Origin: Fremontodendron californicum
Taxonomy: Eukaryota; Streptophyta; Magnoliopsida; Malvales; Malvaceae
Length of the DNA: 64,000 nucleotides
Direction of reading: 5' to 3'
Assembly (NCBI GenBank): GCA_030761205.1
Contig: JAULJL010000005.1
Location: 6,659,501-6,723,500 of the forward strand
In this document: in pieces, positions 1 to 11,939 of the stretch
How positions within the stretch are numbered: the first letter of the stretch is position 1
How the letters are laid out: each line of letters begins with the position of its first letter
Program-made: the position numbers and the translations under genes
The notes under the pieces: model-generated
The model's input: only the letters and a program-made list of their open reading frames with translations
What the model was told of the DNA's origin: nothing
Databases searched by the model: none

Positions 1-157
1 TGCTTCAAGTGATCAATGGAACTGGAGGCTCTTAGAAGTTACAGATAACCTCAATATGTACTATAATGTGCAAGTCTTAGCTGGTTTTCATGTATGCGTA
101 CTGAAAATACGTTAAAAATGACCGGTGTTTTTTGCTTTTCAATGGTTGACATTTTAG

Positions 158-3100
158 GATTGGTCTTAGTATGGTATCTGAGGCTGAAGATAGTGGAGCA
201 ATTTCTCCTGGGAAGGTTAGTCTTGTTCTCTTTATTGCTAGTGCTCTTGAAGGAAGTTCTCTGCAAATATGCCATTGATTTTCGAAAATCATAGGGCTCA
301 GAGTCTTAGACACGTTTATATAGTGGAAACTGTCTGTTGTTTTAGCATGATTACATACAATAATTTTTGTCGGTTATATCCATCTGCAGACCATATTAGT
401 GGAACCGACAAGTGGAAATACAGGACTTGGAATTGCTTTTATTGCAGCAACTAAGGGTTACAAGCTTATAGTAACTATGCCTGCTTCTATAAACCTTGAA
501 AGGAGAATCCTTTTACGTGCATTTGGAGCAGAGATTGTTCTGACAGACCCAGAAAAGGGCTTGAAAGGAGCTGTTGATAAAGCTGAAGAAATAGTGCTTA
601 ACACTCCAAATGCTTTCATGCTTCAACAGTTTGATAATATGGCTAATACAAAGGTAATTAATGTTTTTTCTCACTGTAGGCCCCTTTAAATGAATTTTGG
701 TTTACCTAAATGGCTAATTTTAATATTCACTGATATTTTATTCAGAGATAGTTGTTTTATGATATGTTTTTTGTGAACTGCAGATTCATTTTCAAACTAC
801 TGGACCAGAAATATGGGAGGATACTTTGGGTAATGTTGACATACTTGTTGCTGGAATTGGAACTGGTGGTACTGTTACAGGCACGGGACGTTACTTGAAA
901 ATGATGAACAAAGAAATTAAGGTCGCTTTGCTATTTAAGTTTGTTATGAAGTTTATTTCAGTTTGACAGCTTTAGTGCTCACTGGAATTCAACTGTTAGT
1001 CATTAGAGATGTTTTTGTTTTTATAGGGTGACATTTCCATAACATAACATTATTGCCTTTTTTTTTCTTTTCCTTTTCCTTTTCCTTTAATAATGGCAGA
1101 AGTACACATTTGGAAAAGGTTGGTTCAGCAGGAAAGATTGATTTGTATTTAGTAGTTGTTTTATGAACCTGCCATTGGCAGTGTTCATGTGTATTTTTGC
1201 TGCATCCATCTCCATCTTTTTCATCTTCTCATCGACTACGTGTGTAAGTTTTCCCGTTGTAATATTATTGTTACTCAGGTAGTTGGTGTGGAACCAGCTG
1301 AGAGGAGTATAATCTCTGGTGAAAACCCAGGTCAAAATCCTTTTATTTTCACAACATAAATTTTCTTAAATGTTTATACCTCAATGGATTTGTTTGGCTT
1401 TCCTGCTAATAGCATAAAATTTTTACTGCAGGTTATGTGCCAAGCATCCTGGATATTAAATTGCTTGATGAAGTTATCAAGGTGAAGATTGTCTTTCCCT
1501 CTATTTTCCCACCTTTTCAGGATGTAGAGGAGTATCACTTGGATTTTTAGTTTTTCTGTGGTTCCAACATTCTGTTCTTTACAAAACTAATTTTATGTTG
1601 CTCCGACTCTTCATTTTTCTTGAAGCACTCGTGTTCGAAGCATATCCGGACATGGGTATAGGGATATGATCCCCCAAGGACCCTCCAAATACATGAAAAA
1701 ACTTAGAATAAATCATACCCGTGTCGGACACATACCCGTGTCCGAGTAACATAAGTTTTATGGCAAACATTATAGTGGTTATGTCAGATATTCTTTTCAG
1801 TTAGTTGTTTCTGACATTTTTCCTCTCCAAGTATATGGGGTGCTCATCAGTTCACTGCAAATTTCTCTTATTCATTCCTGCAATGATTAGTCTGACTGAC
1901 CTCGAAACAAGATATGTCAAAGATTTTTTCGGTCCTAAAACTCAGAAGCAATATCCTTTGAGAGCCTATATATCCGAGTTGTTAGAGGACATAAAGTGTG
2001 TAAATGCACTAAATAGGAAATTTCTTTGAGTGTAAGAAAACACATAAGAGCTGGAACATATCAGCAGGTCAACTTGTAACGAAATGCTAGGTTCTTGATC
2101 AATAATCAATACTATTCGCGTATGAAAGTTTTGCAAGTGTATCTAGCCAAAGGGTTCGGTTCATGAGTCTAGTTTGAGAGTTTGGTTCATGGATTTGGTT
2201 TACCGGTTCGGTTCATGGATCAAGGTCTAATGGGTTTGATTCACGGGTCTGCGTTTATGGGTTCGGTTCATTGGTCCGGTTCGTTGGTTCGGTTCATGGG
2301 TCCGGTTCATGGGTCCGGTTCATGGGTCCAGTTTTTAGGTCCGGTTCATGGGTTCAATTCATGGGTTCGGTTCATGGGTTCGGTTCACGGGTTCATGGGT
2401 TCGATTCACGAGTTCGGTTCACGGGTCCTGTTCATGGGTCCGGTTCACAGGTTTGGTTCATGGGTCCGGTTTGATGGTTTCGCTTCATGGGTTTGGTTGA
2501 GTGGGTTTGGTTTATGGATCCAGTTTGAGGGTTCAGGTCATGGGTTCAATTTGAGGGGGTTCACTCCATGGTTCATGAGTCTGACTTAATGGGTTCGGTT
2601 TGAGGGTTTGATTCATGGGTCCGGTTCATAGGTTCTTTTTGAGGGGTTGGATTCACATCTTGACATTAAGTCACAGATGCATTTTGAGCAGTTTACCAGG
2701 AGGGGTTGGGGGTGGTCCTTGTCTCCATATCATATCAAACGATCTACGTCTAATCTGCTTGTGCTTTTCCTGTCTCTGTGTAAGACAATGTATTTCTGCC
2801 TTGGTTATAATCTTGTTTTTAATGGGATATCTATCAAAATTAAGGTCCCCCAACCTCAATCCACCATGTCATTTGAGATGATCTGGATGTATTGGTCCAT
2901 AAAGATTCCGCTCATAATCTTTTTTAGAGTCTCTCTGTTGTATTTAGGTTTTTGGACTTGCATTATATGTGATGATCTTGCAGAATAATATTGCATTTGA
3001 GTGCTAGTGTCCACTCAAAAAACTTCATCCATTGAGTTAGCTTTTTATTGGTTTCTTAGCATGTGGTTATATTGATATTGTTGGCATAACAATGTAGGTC

Positions 3101-5263
3101 ACCAATGATGAAGCTGTTGATATGGCAAGGAGATTAGCACTGGAGGAAGGTCTGCTGGTAATGTGCAAATATATTTTGGTGTAGATCCTTTTAATATTGT
3201 TTCCTCTTATATCTTTAGCTTCCACCTTTCATGAAATGAGGTCTAGCTATGATTCAGCTGAAAGTTTTTCACTAGCAAAAGAAAGATGGTCTTCATAACT
3301 ATGTTATTCGGACTCGGGTGTGACTGTCAGACACGGGTATGTGTCCAACATGGGTATGTTTGATTTATTCGAAGTTTTTCCATATATTTGGAGGGTCCTT
3401 GGGGGATCATATCTCCATACCCATGTCGGACACGGGTGTTGGACACGGATACTTCAAGAAAATGAAGAGTCGGAGCAACATAGCTTCATAAGTTTCAAAC
3501 CCAAAAAGCTTTTGCTCTTAGTTGTTAGTAGCGAGTATAGTCAGATTGGTAATTTGGTACTAGGGGGTTTTTTTTTTTGTGGGGTGTGTGTGGAAGTTTC
3601 TTACCTATGTGTCAATTATGAAACAAGACAAAATACATTTTGATCTTATAATTTACATTAATGCAAGTGATTAGGATATCTTGTCTCTAGGTTGGCATTT
3701 CGTCAGGAGCTGCTGCGGCTGCTGCGATTAGCTTAGCTAAAAGGCCTGAGAATGCTGGAAAACTTATTGTGGTGAGAAAATTTTCTTTCATTTTCTTTGT
3801 GATTCCGGTAGCCATTGAATATATTTCAAATATTATTACTTAACAACTTAAGCCTGATTTGGTTTTTATTGTCTTTCAACGAAAAAAGAAAAAAACCCTG
3901 CATGTTTTTGTTCTTGATGTATATATCTTGCTGAGATTTTGAAACAGGAAGAGTAATATAGTTTGATTGACATGCTAAAAAGAAACTTTTCTTTGAGGGC
4001 TAGGTAAAGGTTATTCAAAATAAAGATCACCAGGAATACTGCTTTAATCTGACATCACAGTTTAAAGAAATCCTATGCTATGCACCAGGCTGGACTTGGC
4101 TTTCCTTCATTACTTTTTGGACCAATAATAATCAGTAACTCCATTATCACCTTTTACATGTGTGGTTTTTGTAGTATTGATGATGATGATGATAAGTATA
4201 TTGGTTATTATTGGTCCAAAAAGTATTGGAGGGATTCTCATCCAGTACATGAGTTGAGAGGCTCACATAACACTTTGAGGGCATCGTACTTTCAATTTAT
4301 GTTACTCGTACTCGGGTGTATCGGATACGGTATGTGTCCGACACGGGTATGTTCAAATTTTTGTAAGTTTTTCCATGTATTTGGAGAGTCCCTGGAGGGT
4401 CATATCCCTATAACCATGTACGGATATGCGTGTGACACGGGTACTTAAAGAAAAATGAAGAGTCGAAACAACATAGCTTTCAATCAAGATGAGTATTTCA
4501 AAACTAGAAAATTTTCTGGTGTACTCGATACCTCATATGCAATTGGTTGTGGGCTGAGAAATGGACAGACTTGGGAAAATACTAATGTTCTCAACAGATC
4601 CATAGAGAGGTGGCCTATTTGATTCTATATGAAGGTAGATCAATGAAATTTAGGATAGCAGGTTCAATTGATGATAATTAGTTGGTCTAGTAATCTCCTA
4701 CTCTTTTTGTCAATTTAGGTAGATCAATGAAACATTAAATTTTACATTCATTTGTTTAATAACTACTCCCCACAATCCAACAGCTCAAATTCTACTGTAT
4801 CATTTTCGACTAATCTAATAGGTTTAGCTACGAGCTCTTCATGCACCTTCAGTGCTCTAATTGTATCAAAACTGAAGGTAAGCAGACAATTATGTGTTAA
4901 AGCTACTTAGAAGAAAAGCAGAAAAAATGAAACTTCTATCAATTGCAGTGGCAGATCAAAATGTGCTTCTAACTTAAGCTCTTCTTTCCAGTGTACACTA
5001 GCATCAAGGCAGACAGACAGCATGCATTTACATGCACAAACCTCAAACAAACAACATATATATATATATATATATATTCACAATTTGCTAGCGTTATCAG
5101 TAGTTTATCAGATGGCTACAATCAACTGGGAATTACTTTCTAATATGTCTTTCAATGGTTCTTAACCATGTAGGTTATATTTCCAAGCTTTGGTGAGAGG
5201 TATATTCCAACTGTTCTTTTTCGTTCTATACATGAAGAGGTTCAACAAATGCGAGCAAGATAG
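158..5263 (+). CDS. CS26: S-sulfocysteine synthase-like gene (cysteine synthase family), 3' eight exons; 5' part outside window
   Basis: Exons read 158-215, 390-653, 784-921, 1279-1330, 1432-1481, 3098-3157, 3691-3771 and 5174-5263 (stop TAG). All junctions are GT/AG and the phases agree, giving about 263 residues; the transit peptide and Lys-bearing N-terminus lie upstream of the window. Seen: the PTSGNTG loop, MPASINLERR, the glycine-rich GIGTGGTVTGTG phosphate cup, GISSGAAAAAAISLA and PSFGERY, all hallmarks of the PLP-dependent O-acetylserine(thiol)lyase family. The segment SGENPG-YVPSILD lacks the PHKIQGIGAG-type stretch that ordinary O-acetylserine(thiol)lyases carry. I recall this deletion and the E(V)QQMR-type C-terminus as features of CS26, which makes S-sulfocysteine from O-acetylserine and thiosulfate in the chloroplast. 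Family is certain; the subfamily rests on memory of Arabidopsis CS26. Introns are long and full of repeats. Confidence 0.9.
1585..1757. mobile_element. MITE copy A1 (CTATGTTGCTCCGACTC family) in CS26 intron
   Basis: This copy has terminal inverted repeats ending TATGTTGCTCCGACTC on the left and GAGTAACATA on the right, with the same internal CGGACACGGGTATG-type palindromes as copies A2 and A3. It lies in inverse orientation to them. No convincing target-site duplication was found, so the exact ends are uncertain. Confidence 0.6.
2157..2640. repeat. 12-bp minisatellite (CGGTTCATGGGT) in CS26 intron
   Basis: About 480 bp of degenerate tandem repeats of a 12-base unit, GGTTCATGGGTC(C/T), in the 1.6-kb intron between the exons ending at 1481 and starting at 3098. 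It is purest between 2260 and 2470. Because 12 is a multiple of 3, open frames of Gly/Ser/Val/His/Phe/Met run through it, but these are artefacts of the repeat. Confidence 0.85.
3299..3483. mobile_element. MITE copy A2 in CS26 intron, 8-bp TSD
   Basis: A 185-bp element whose left end CTATGTTATTCGGACTC pairs with the right end GAGTCGGAGCAACATAG. It is flanked by a perfect 8-bp direct repeat CTTCATAA at 3291-3298 and 3484-3491. An 8-bp TSD fits hAT-type transposition. It has no coding capacity. Confidence 0.85.
4297..4476. mobile_element. MITE copy A3 in CS26 intron, 8-bp TSD
   Basis: A 180-bp element with the same terminal inverted repeats as A2 (left TTATGTTACTCG, right GTCGAAACAACATAG). It is flanked by a perfect 8-bp repeat CTTTCAAT at 4289-4296 and 4477-4484. 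Same family and same hAT-like TSD length as A2. Confidence 0.85.
5055..5078. repeat. (AT)n microsatellite in last CS26 intron
   Basis: An uninterrupted AT dinucleotide run about 100 bases before the last exon of the CS26-like gene. Confidence 0.9.
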
Positions 5264-5660
5264 TGTAGATTTGTTCTGGAAGATTTAGTCTACCATGGAA
5301 TTCAATTCTCATTCTTTCAATGAAAACTGGCAGCTATACTACTTGACAGGTAAATACCCTTTCTTTGTAAACTTTTGCATCTGCATTCCAAGAGCGATTA
5401 CCCCTTGCTTTATCTTTTATTTATTATTTTCCAGGTGCAATTTTCATGAAGGCACCGGAACCATGCAAGATTTCACTTGATAACTAACTTTCGTGTCATC
5501 GTTTGATCATGTGTTCCTACTGGTAATCGAAATGCTTTGGCATACACAGTGCATACCATGTTGCCACCTTCTGGATTATACCATTGTAGGATGATCTCAG
5601 GGCTATGATTGCAATGATCTGATTGCAGCCAATTCAGGTTGCCGAATTTAGTAATTCTAA
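5264..5660 (+). other. Likely 3' UTR of the CS26-like gene, possibly with an intron
   Basis: This directly follows the stop codon. A donor-like GGTAAATACC near 5348 and a pyrimidine-rich acceptor ending TTTTCCAG near 5434 would remove about 86 bases, so an intron in the 3' UTR is possible. No reliable polyadenylation signal was identified, and the downstream limit is a guess. Confidence 0.3.
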
Positions 5661-7046
5661 AAGCATGTGAGACTGATATAGATGTTTAAAATCATTATCG
5701 ACTTCTCATTTGTGAACGTCGAAACCAGAATTTACTTGGAAAATTTCCTCTTGGTTGCTTTCATTGGAAACATCCAGTTTTCCAGGCAGGATAATAGTTT
5801 ACTTAATGCACAGCTAAAACTGGAATTATTAAATGCTTCTTCCGATTGTATCTTGTTGCATTTTTTTTCAATTCTTGCCTGACACTTTTCTTATATATCA
5901 TGTCAAGCAAATTCCAGTTTGGTGAAGCTCCCCTGTCTCTCAAGTTATTGCTGCTTGAAGTCAATTGTTTCATATTTCTTTCTCCCAGGTTATCATTTTC
6001 AACCCAACTTGCAAAAGTTATTTAGTTAACTTGTAAAGGTTGCTGGAAATCCAGTTTTAGAAAGAAAAAAAAAAAAAATTGATTTCCATCATCTGTTTGA
6101 AGAATCATCCTAGTTTCAAATGCTATTTTTGGTGAAATATCTACTTTCAGAAGTGATCTGTTTGTACAAGGCTAGATAATCCTAATTAAGGATTTATGAC
6201 ATGAAACAGCTTTATGCATAAAGTTAGATGTCCACTGAAACTGCATTTTATACAAATTTGCCTATTGGATTTTGTGCCAGCAACTTTGATAATAATCCCA
6301 GGATATAAAGAATGTATGAGTATGATATCAGGAATCTCTTTGATACAAAAGGACGTAATCGGGAGATATGCAAAGGGATTGTATCGAACCTTAGATTTAC
6401 TAAATGTTATTTTTTAAGCTTTTTAAAGGTGATTGTATAAATCAATTGCACTAAGTCCGGGTTCATAATTAATTCTGTTCTTGTAAAGAAACAATCCTTC
6501 TTGAGTTTAGTGTATTTATCAGGTATATTGGCTAGATTTTAGATGGAAATTTTTATGGACTTTACATTTATGCAAGTTGAATTAAGCAATGATATCCTAT
6601 CTTCATTGATGACGGAAGGCAATCTTTTCAAGATTAAAATGATTTGGATGTTTTCATGCAATTTATATGATTGATAGCTAAGTAAAAACCCATCAAACAT
6701 CGGTGAACATTATATAAAATGATTTCTAAATTATAATTATTTCAAGATCGTTGCCTTAAAAAGGTTTTAGAATATATCATGGAATTTTGCAAGAGATCAT
6801 CAACTTAACTAGTAATAGAAATCCTTACAAAACTTCTTTGTTTGGTATTTGAGTTGAATTTTCACACTCTTTGAATGTATTGTTATCTATTATCATGAAT
6901 TACTTGTACTATAATTTGAATATTATACGGCAAGTAATTAATTTTTTATGGAAGGTCAAGTAATTAGTTGGAATATTTAAATTACTCAAACTTGTACTCT
7001 GCCATTCATCCTCTTAGGATTTATATCATTTTAAAAATTGTTTTAA

Positions 7047-7231
7047 GGATTTTGCTAACCAGTATTCTAAGAACACTCTTTAAGGTTATTAAATATAATA
7101 ATATTTTCAATCAATGCATTGAAAATAATAAATAGAGTTGTCAACTTTTGCATTTAATAAAATGTTATTATTATAAATAGTATATTAACTAATCTTAAAT
7201 AGTGCCCTAAGAGTATTTGTTAGCAAAACCC
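7047..7231. mobile_element. Mutator-type MITE copy M1, 9-bp TSD
   Basis: A 185-bp element with inverted ends GGATTTTGCTAAC and GTTAGCAAAACCC. It is flanked by the perfect 9-bp duplication TTGTTTTAA (7038-7046 and 7232-7240). TSD length and short inverted ends fit a Mutator-like non-autonomous element. A sister copy (184 bp) is at 41470-41653. Confidence 0.8.
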
Positions 7232-7240
7232 TTGTTTTAA

Positions 7241-7860
7241 TACCAAAGTTATCATCATCGTATCAGTGGTATGGGTTAATACGTGATTGCTATGGTATCA
7301 ACATTGGATCATTTTGGTTTTTGTATCGGTTCATACCGGCCGGAACCATCTCGTACCGGTCAATACAAAATTTTAATTTTTTTATATATTTAAAAATATT
7401 TTCACTTATTTAATTTTTTAATCAATTCCTAATACTTTTTCTCTCATGATCATTTTTATTTTTTTATAAATTTATTTAAAAATAAAAATATATTTATTAA
7501 ATTAGGTTATTAAACTTGATTAATAATAATTTATTATATTTTTTTAATATTTTATTTATTCGATGTTCAAAAATTTTAAATTTTAAATATTTATATTTGT
7601 ATATAAATATATAAGCGTATGTAATGAAGGTATATAATCTATTGTTTTTTATGAGAAAACTTGAAAATGGGTTTTATATAAATGATTTTTTTTTTTGGTT
7701 GTGAAAAATGCTGATAAACCTGAAAAGATATGTCAAAATATACAAATATCGATACGTATTAATATCATAATAAAAACAATATATCTACCAATACGATACA
7801 TATTATCTTGCTTAATACACTATATATTATATTTTGACATAGTATTTATTAATTAATTGA
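7241..7860. repeat. Dispersed ~600-bp repeat, copy R1
   Basis: AT-rich repeat starting with GTATCAGTGGTATGG-like and ACCGGTCAATAC-like stretches and ending with TACCAATACGATACATA-like sequence. It is colinear with 11940-12535 through shared blocks, for example ACTTGATTAATAATAATTTA against CCTGATTAATAATAATTTA, and TCTCATGATCATTTTTAT. The GTATCG motifs at the two ends are roughly inverted, so it may be a MITE, but no TSD was found. Confidence 0.5.
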
Positions 7861-9743
7861 ACTAATGGTTATCATTTCAAGTCAATGTCTAGAGTTTGCT
7901 TATGATGGTCTCTGCTTAATTGAAAAATCTTAAACCGACTACGATGCTCTGGTTTGCTTCTTCAAGGATTCAAGCACAATTTTATCTCCTTTAATGCCTT
8001 ATGGTTAAGACTCTTGGCCTATGGCTAATCAGTTGGACGTGCATGGGACCAAAATCTTGACCCAAAATATTTATTTCATGTTTGAACTTAAAATGAAAAC
8101 CTTAGGTTTAAAAAACCTTCGTAAAAATCGATTTTATTAAAAAGTATTTTTAAAATATTTTTAAAATAATTTAATATTTTATAATAATATTTTAATTTTA
8201 TATATAATAGTTGATAACTTATCTGATGATTTTCGATGCTTGGATGAAGATATTATTTAATTGAATTTAGTTATATATATTTAATTTAATTTAATTTCTT
8301 TATTTTGTTTTGTTTTGTTTTGGGGCTGAATATGATTTTTTTTTTTTTTTTAGTTTCTAACATAGAAAGAGATTTGGTGGCATTTATAATTTGGAACATT
8401 AGTCTCCATCAGAAATACATCAAACAAGAAATCTCATTTATATTATTTGATCGATCACATGGATATGGAAGAACTCAAACCACAATAATATTTATAATTA
8501 TATGAAATTCAAAATTTTAGCACATCTTCCATTTTAAGAAGAATTTTGACTTGATTAATTAGAAGAACTCATTCCAAGCACCTAATTTATCAACTTCTAT
8601 TTTGATTTTTTTTCCAATAAATTAATAATTAAAAAAAATTTTTCTTGATCTATCCATGAATTGGATTATCCGTTTAAACCCAAAAGATCATCCGATATTT
8701 GAGAGGGTTTGGACCATTTATTTACAAATTTGAACGGACTTGAACAGAATTTAAAAACCTAAATTGTCAAGTCGAGCTGAACTTGAACAAATAATATGGT
8801 GTTAATATCATATTTAGACTCGATACGAATCCGACCTGACCTCTTAAAATTTCTATAATATAATATATATATATATTTTTTGTTATTATTGAGGCATGTG
8901 GAATGGACCATGGAAGATTTATTCTAATCATTTAAGGAGACCGCAAAAAACCAGCATTAAGCACATGCTACATCTTTATTAGTCTTAAAAATAATAAATT
9001 AACTCATTTACTATAGAAATTATTTTTCTTTTTGATGAATTAAATTCCATTAAAGAACCCCCTACCCCTCCTCTTTCCCTTTTTTTTTTTATCTCAAACT
9101 GAATATAAAAAAAAAAAACTTTAACCAGAAATTAAATTGAAGTTATCATTTATCATTGAAATTAATTTTATTAATTTGTTTATCAAAATTATAGAGATTT
9201 TTCTTAGAGTTTTTGCTGCTCATTGCCCTATGAGAAATTTTGCCTTTGCTTTCACTCACTTCTCTTTTATGGCCCATATACTTAGCCTAATTTGAAGGCC
9301 ATAAAGCAATCTCACTTAATGCAATTGGACTTGTTTGGATTGGAAGTCTAACAATTTCATTTTCCCACCATTTATAGCTTAGATGTTGATTTTTTTGGCC
9401 AAGAGAAAGAGAGAGAACACTAAGCATGTCTTTGAGGATTGGACTGAATTTATATTTGCATTCAAAGCAGTGGGATCATACTGTTATTTGGGGGGCAATT
9501 ACTAGGATTATCCTACACTAATCTACTTTCTTAATACCAAATAATTAATGTTTTCATTTTGATTATCAATTTGTTACTATTGATAATAGGGAAATGATAA
9601 AAGAGTGTCTACCCTCACTTGTTTAAGTAATATTTGTAGAAAGAAAATTTTATAATCTCTTTTTTAGTAAGAATATTGTAGTAAATAAAAAATATTTTCT
9701 AAAATACTATTAACAAATGTATATATATCATATATAAACATCT

Positions 9744-9929
9744 TATATTACTCGGCTTTAAGAGTGAGTGTTGGATATGGTGTATGTGTCCGATGCAAAT
9801 ATACTCATTTTTAAAAAAAAAAAAAAATATATATTTGAAGTATCATACTTTATGCCTATATCCAAATATGCGTCAGACATATTTTTTGGACACAAATATT
9901 ATTAAAAAAATAAAAAATATGATAACATT
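9744..9929. mobile_element. Diverged MITE of the CTATGTTGCTCCGACTC family (copy A4)
   Basis: It retains TATTACTCGG at the left, GTATGTGTCCGATGC internally, and GATAACAT at the right, matching the layout of the CS26-intron copies. Many substitutions, and no TSD found. Confidence 0.5.
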
Positions 9930-10474
9930 TATATTCATTTTTTCCCATTGATAGCCAATCATAAATCTGATCAAATTGGCCCCACATACATTTTCTCATC
10001 CGTCTTATATATAGTGAAATGCCAAGTTTTTCTTCTTCTTTTTCTCTGAGATGAATAAATCAGCTGTCTAATTAAAACTTTAGTAGTTTTTTTTTTTTTT
10101 TTTTTGTGGTCCCAAATGGGTGTAATAATGCATATAATATATATTTGCAATGGAGAAGGGAGCTGCTAAGCTATTATTCATGAGGATCCTAACTCCTAAC
10201 CATTGGAGGTGGCTCTTATATCTCACATGCCAACCTTGCAAAGTTAGGTAGAGATGATAGTAATGCTAGAAAGTGATATGTAGGGTTTTCATTAAATTAA
10301 CCCTTGGCCTGTGATTAAATTTTTGAAAAAGAAAATCAAGATTGTGTACAACACTCACATATTAAATGGTTTAAAAGAATATTAGCTAGTTCATGCTCCC
10401 TTGTTGTATTCATTTCCTTAAGAGATAAAGAGGCTCTCAATAGACATATGGTTTAGTAAATTGCACCATGATTT

Positions 10475-10600
10475 ACTTTTTTACAAAAGAAGTTGGGGAT
10501 AAGGGAAGAAGACGGAGATGTTGAGATTCAAACTCTAGTTTTGCTATATGTCATCTCTTAAATGTGGCTGCATGAATTAATGGGATTAAACCTCATATTC
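10475..10600 (-). mobile_element. tRNA-derived SINE, copy S1
   Basis: Read on the minus strand it begins with a GGTTTAATCCCATTAATTC-like A-box region and has a B-box-like GTTTGAATC, the internal Pol III promoter pattern of tRNA-derived SINEs. It is flanked by a 16-bp near-perfect TSD, AATTGCACCATGATTT at 10459-10474 and AATTGCACCATTATTT at 10601-10616. The A-rich tail lies at the low-coordinate end. Confidence 0.7.
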
Positions 10601-10742
10601 AATTGCACCATTATTTCATTAACTTGTGCAATTTTCATATTCGACTACAATTTAAAATTTTCGATATTTTTCATAGGTAATCTTTTGAATTTGTTCTAAA
10701 TTCATTTTTTCGTCAGCGCACCATTAGAAAATGGATAACATA

Positions 10743-10974
10743 TAGACCTGTCCAAAAGTCGGATTTGGACAAGGATTTTAGTAATTCGGACCGACTCGGC
10801 AAGAATTACTATTCATTAAATTTAAAAAAATTATTTAAATTTAATTATAAAATATAAAAATAATATTTTAATATTTAATAAACAGTAAAATGAACTTCTG
10901 GGCTGAACCGACCCGAGCTTGAGTAAGAAAATAAAAAAAATTTCGAATCGCGACCTGGTCCATGGAGAGGTCTA
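10743..10974. mobile_element. hAT-type MITE (TAGACCTGTCCA family), copy H1
   Basis: 232 bp with inverted ends TAGACCTGTCCAAAAG and CTGGTCCATGGAGAGGTCTA, and candidate 8-bp TSD ATAACATA/GTAGCATA (6 of 8 matching). Internal stretches such as GAACCGACCCGAGC recur in the related element at 51577-51868. Confidence 0.6.
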
Positions 10975-11398
10975 GTAGCATATATGGGTGGAATTTTCGA
11001 CATGGTACTAATTAGATGAGCATGTACATGACAAATTCCATTCTATTTTAACAGTATATTGATGAATGGATTGATTTGGAACAAATTCAAAAAGTTACGA
11101 ACGAAAAATCGAATTTTTAAAGTTAGATATGAAAATGAAACTATGTGAAATAATCACAAGCTAATAGTGCAATTTTGTTCACCTATATAGTTACATTTTG
11201 AAAGCTTTCAATTATAACTGGTGATACTCTTTTTTATCTTAGGCTTTTCATTTGAAATTTAAAAAAAAACATATATATATATATATGTATAATGAGGGTT
11301 ATATATATAGAGAGTAAACCTAACAAGTTAAAGGATCATCAAAGCAAAAATATATCAGAGAGAGAGAAATAAACCTAACAACTTAATGGACCTTCAAT

Positions 11399-11880
11399 TA
11401 GGGATGGCAATGGAAAGAGATGAAGACGGAGATTATCTTATCCATTTTCGTTTCACTCTTGCATAAATGTTAAAAACATCCACATTCATGGATGTTGATT
11501 ACATTCATAATCGCTCCACTCTACTGCACCTCAATTTTTATTAATTATTTATAACTTAATATTATAAAAAATTATATTGTAATTTATTCATGAACATAAT
11601 TTTAGTATATATAATATACATATATATATACTAAAAGTATATATAATATATATATATATATGATTTTAGTATATATAACTAATATATATACTAAAAATAT
11701 AAGAGAAAATGTAAAATTATTTTAAAGGGTAAGATAGTAATTTCAAAAGGCGGGACGGAGCGGAGTAAGCATGTACCAAAATCATCCCGCTCCAGCCTCC
11801 CCCGCTTTTAAAAAAAAAACTCTCTATTCGGAATAGATCGGTGCGAAATTCATCGATCGGGTTGGGTTTTGCCATCCCTA
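11399..11880. mobile_element. hAT-type MITE with TAGGGATGGCAA ends, perfect TSD
   Basis: 482 bp starting TAGGGATGGCAA and ending TTGCCATCCCTA (perfect 12-bp inverted ends). It is flanked by the perfect 8-bp duplication CCTTCAAT at 11391-11398 and 11881-11888. The 8-bp TSD and TAGGG terminus fit the hAT superfamily. The interior is AT-rich and non-coding. Confidence 0.9.
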
Positions 11881-11939
11881 CCTTCAATAGAACATTGGAG
11901 TCTTGGGTGTCAGTTTAACTGACTATGAAAATGCACTTT

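Larger units (their letters stand above)
5661..9743. other. Intergenic AT-rich DNA; no gene recognised
   Basis: Apart from the MITE at 7047-7231 and the repeat at 7241-7860 I see no coding exons, RNA genes or recognisable element ends here. Short open frames (for example 6214-6417) have no family signature and composition typical of random AT-rich DNA. Confidence 0.6.

Noticed and set aside
2182..2589. 135-residue open frame rich in Gly/Ser/Val/His/Phe
   Set aside because: It is a by-product of the 12-bp minisatellite in a CS26 intron, and all frames of the repeat stay open. No codon bias or family.
4080..4448. 122-residue frame over the third CS26-intron MITE
   Set aside because: It crosses intron and MITE sequence between two well-supported exons; shadow frame.
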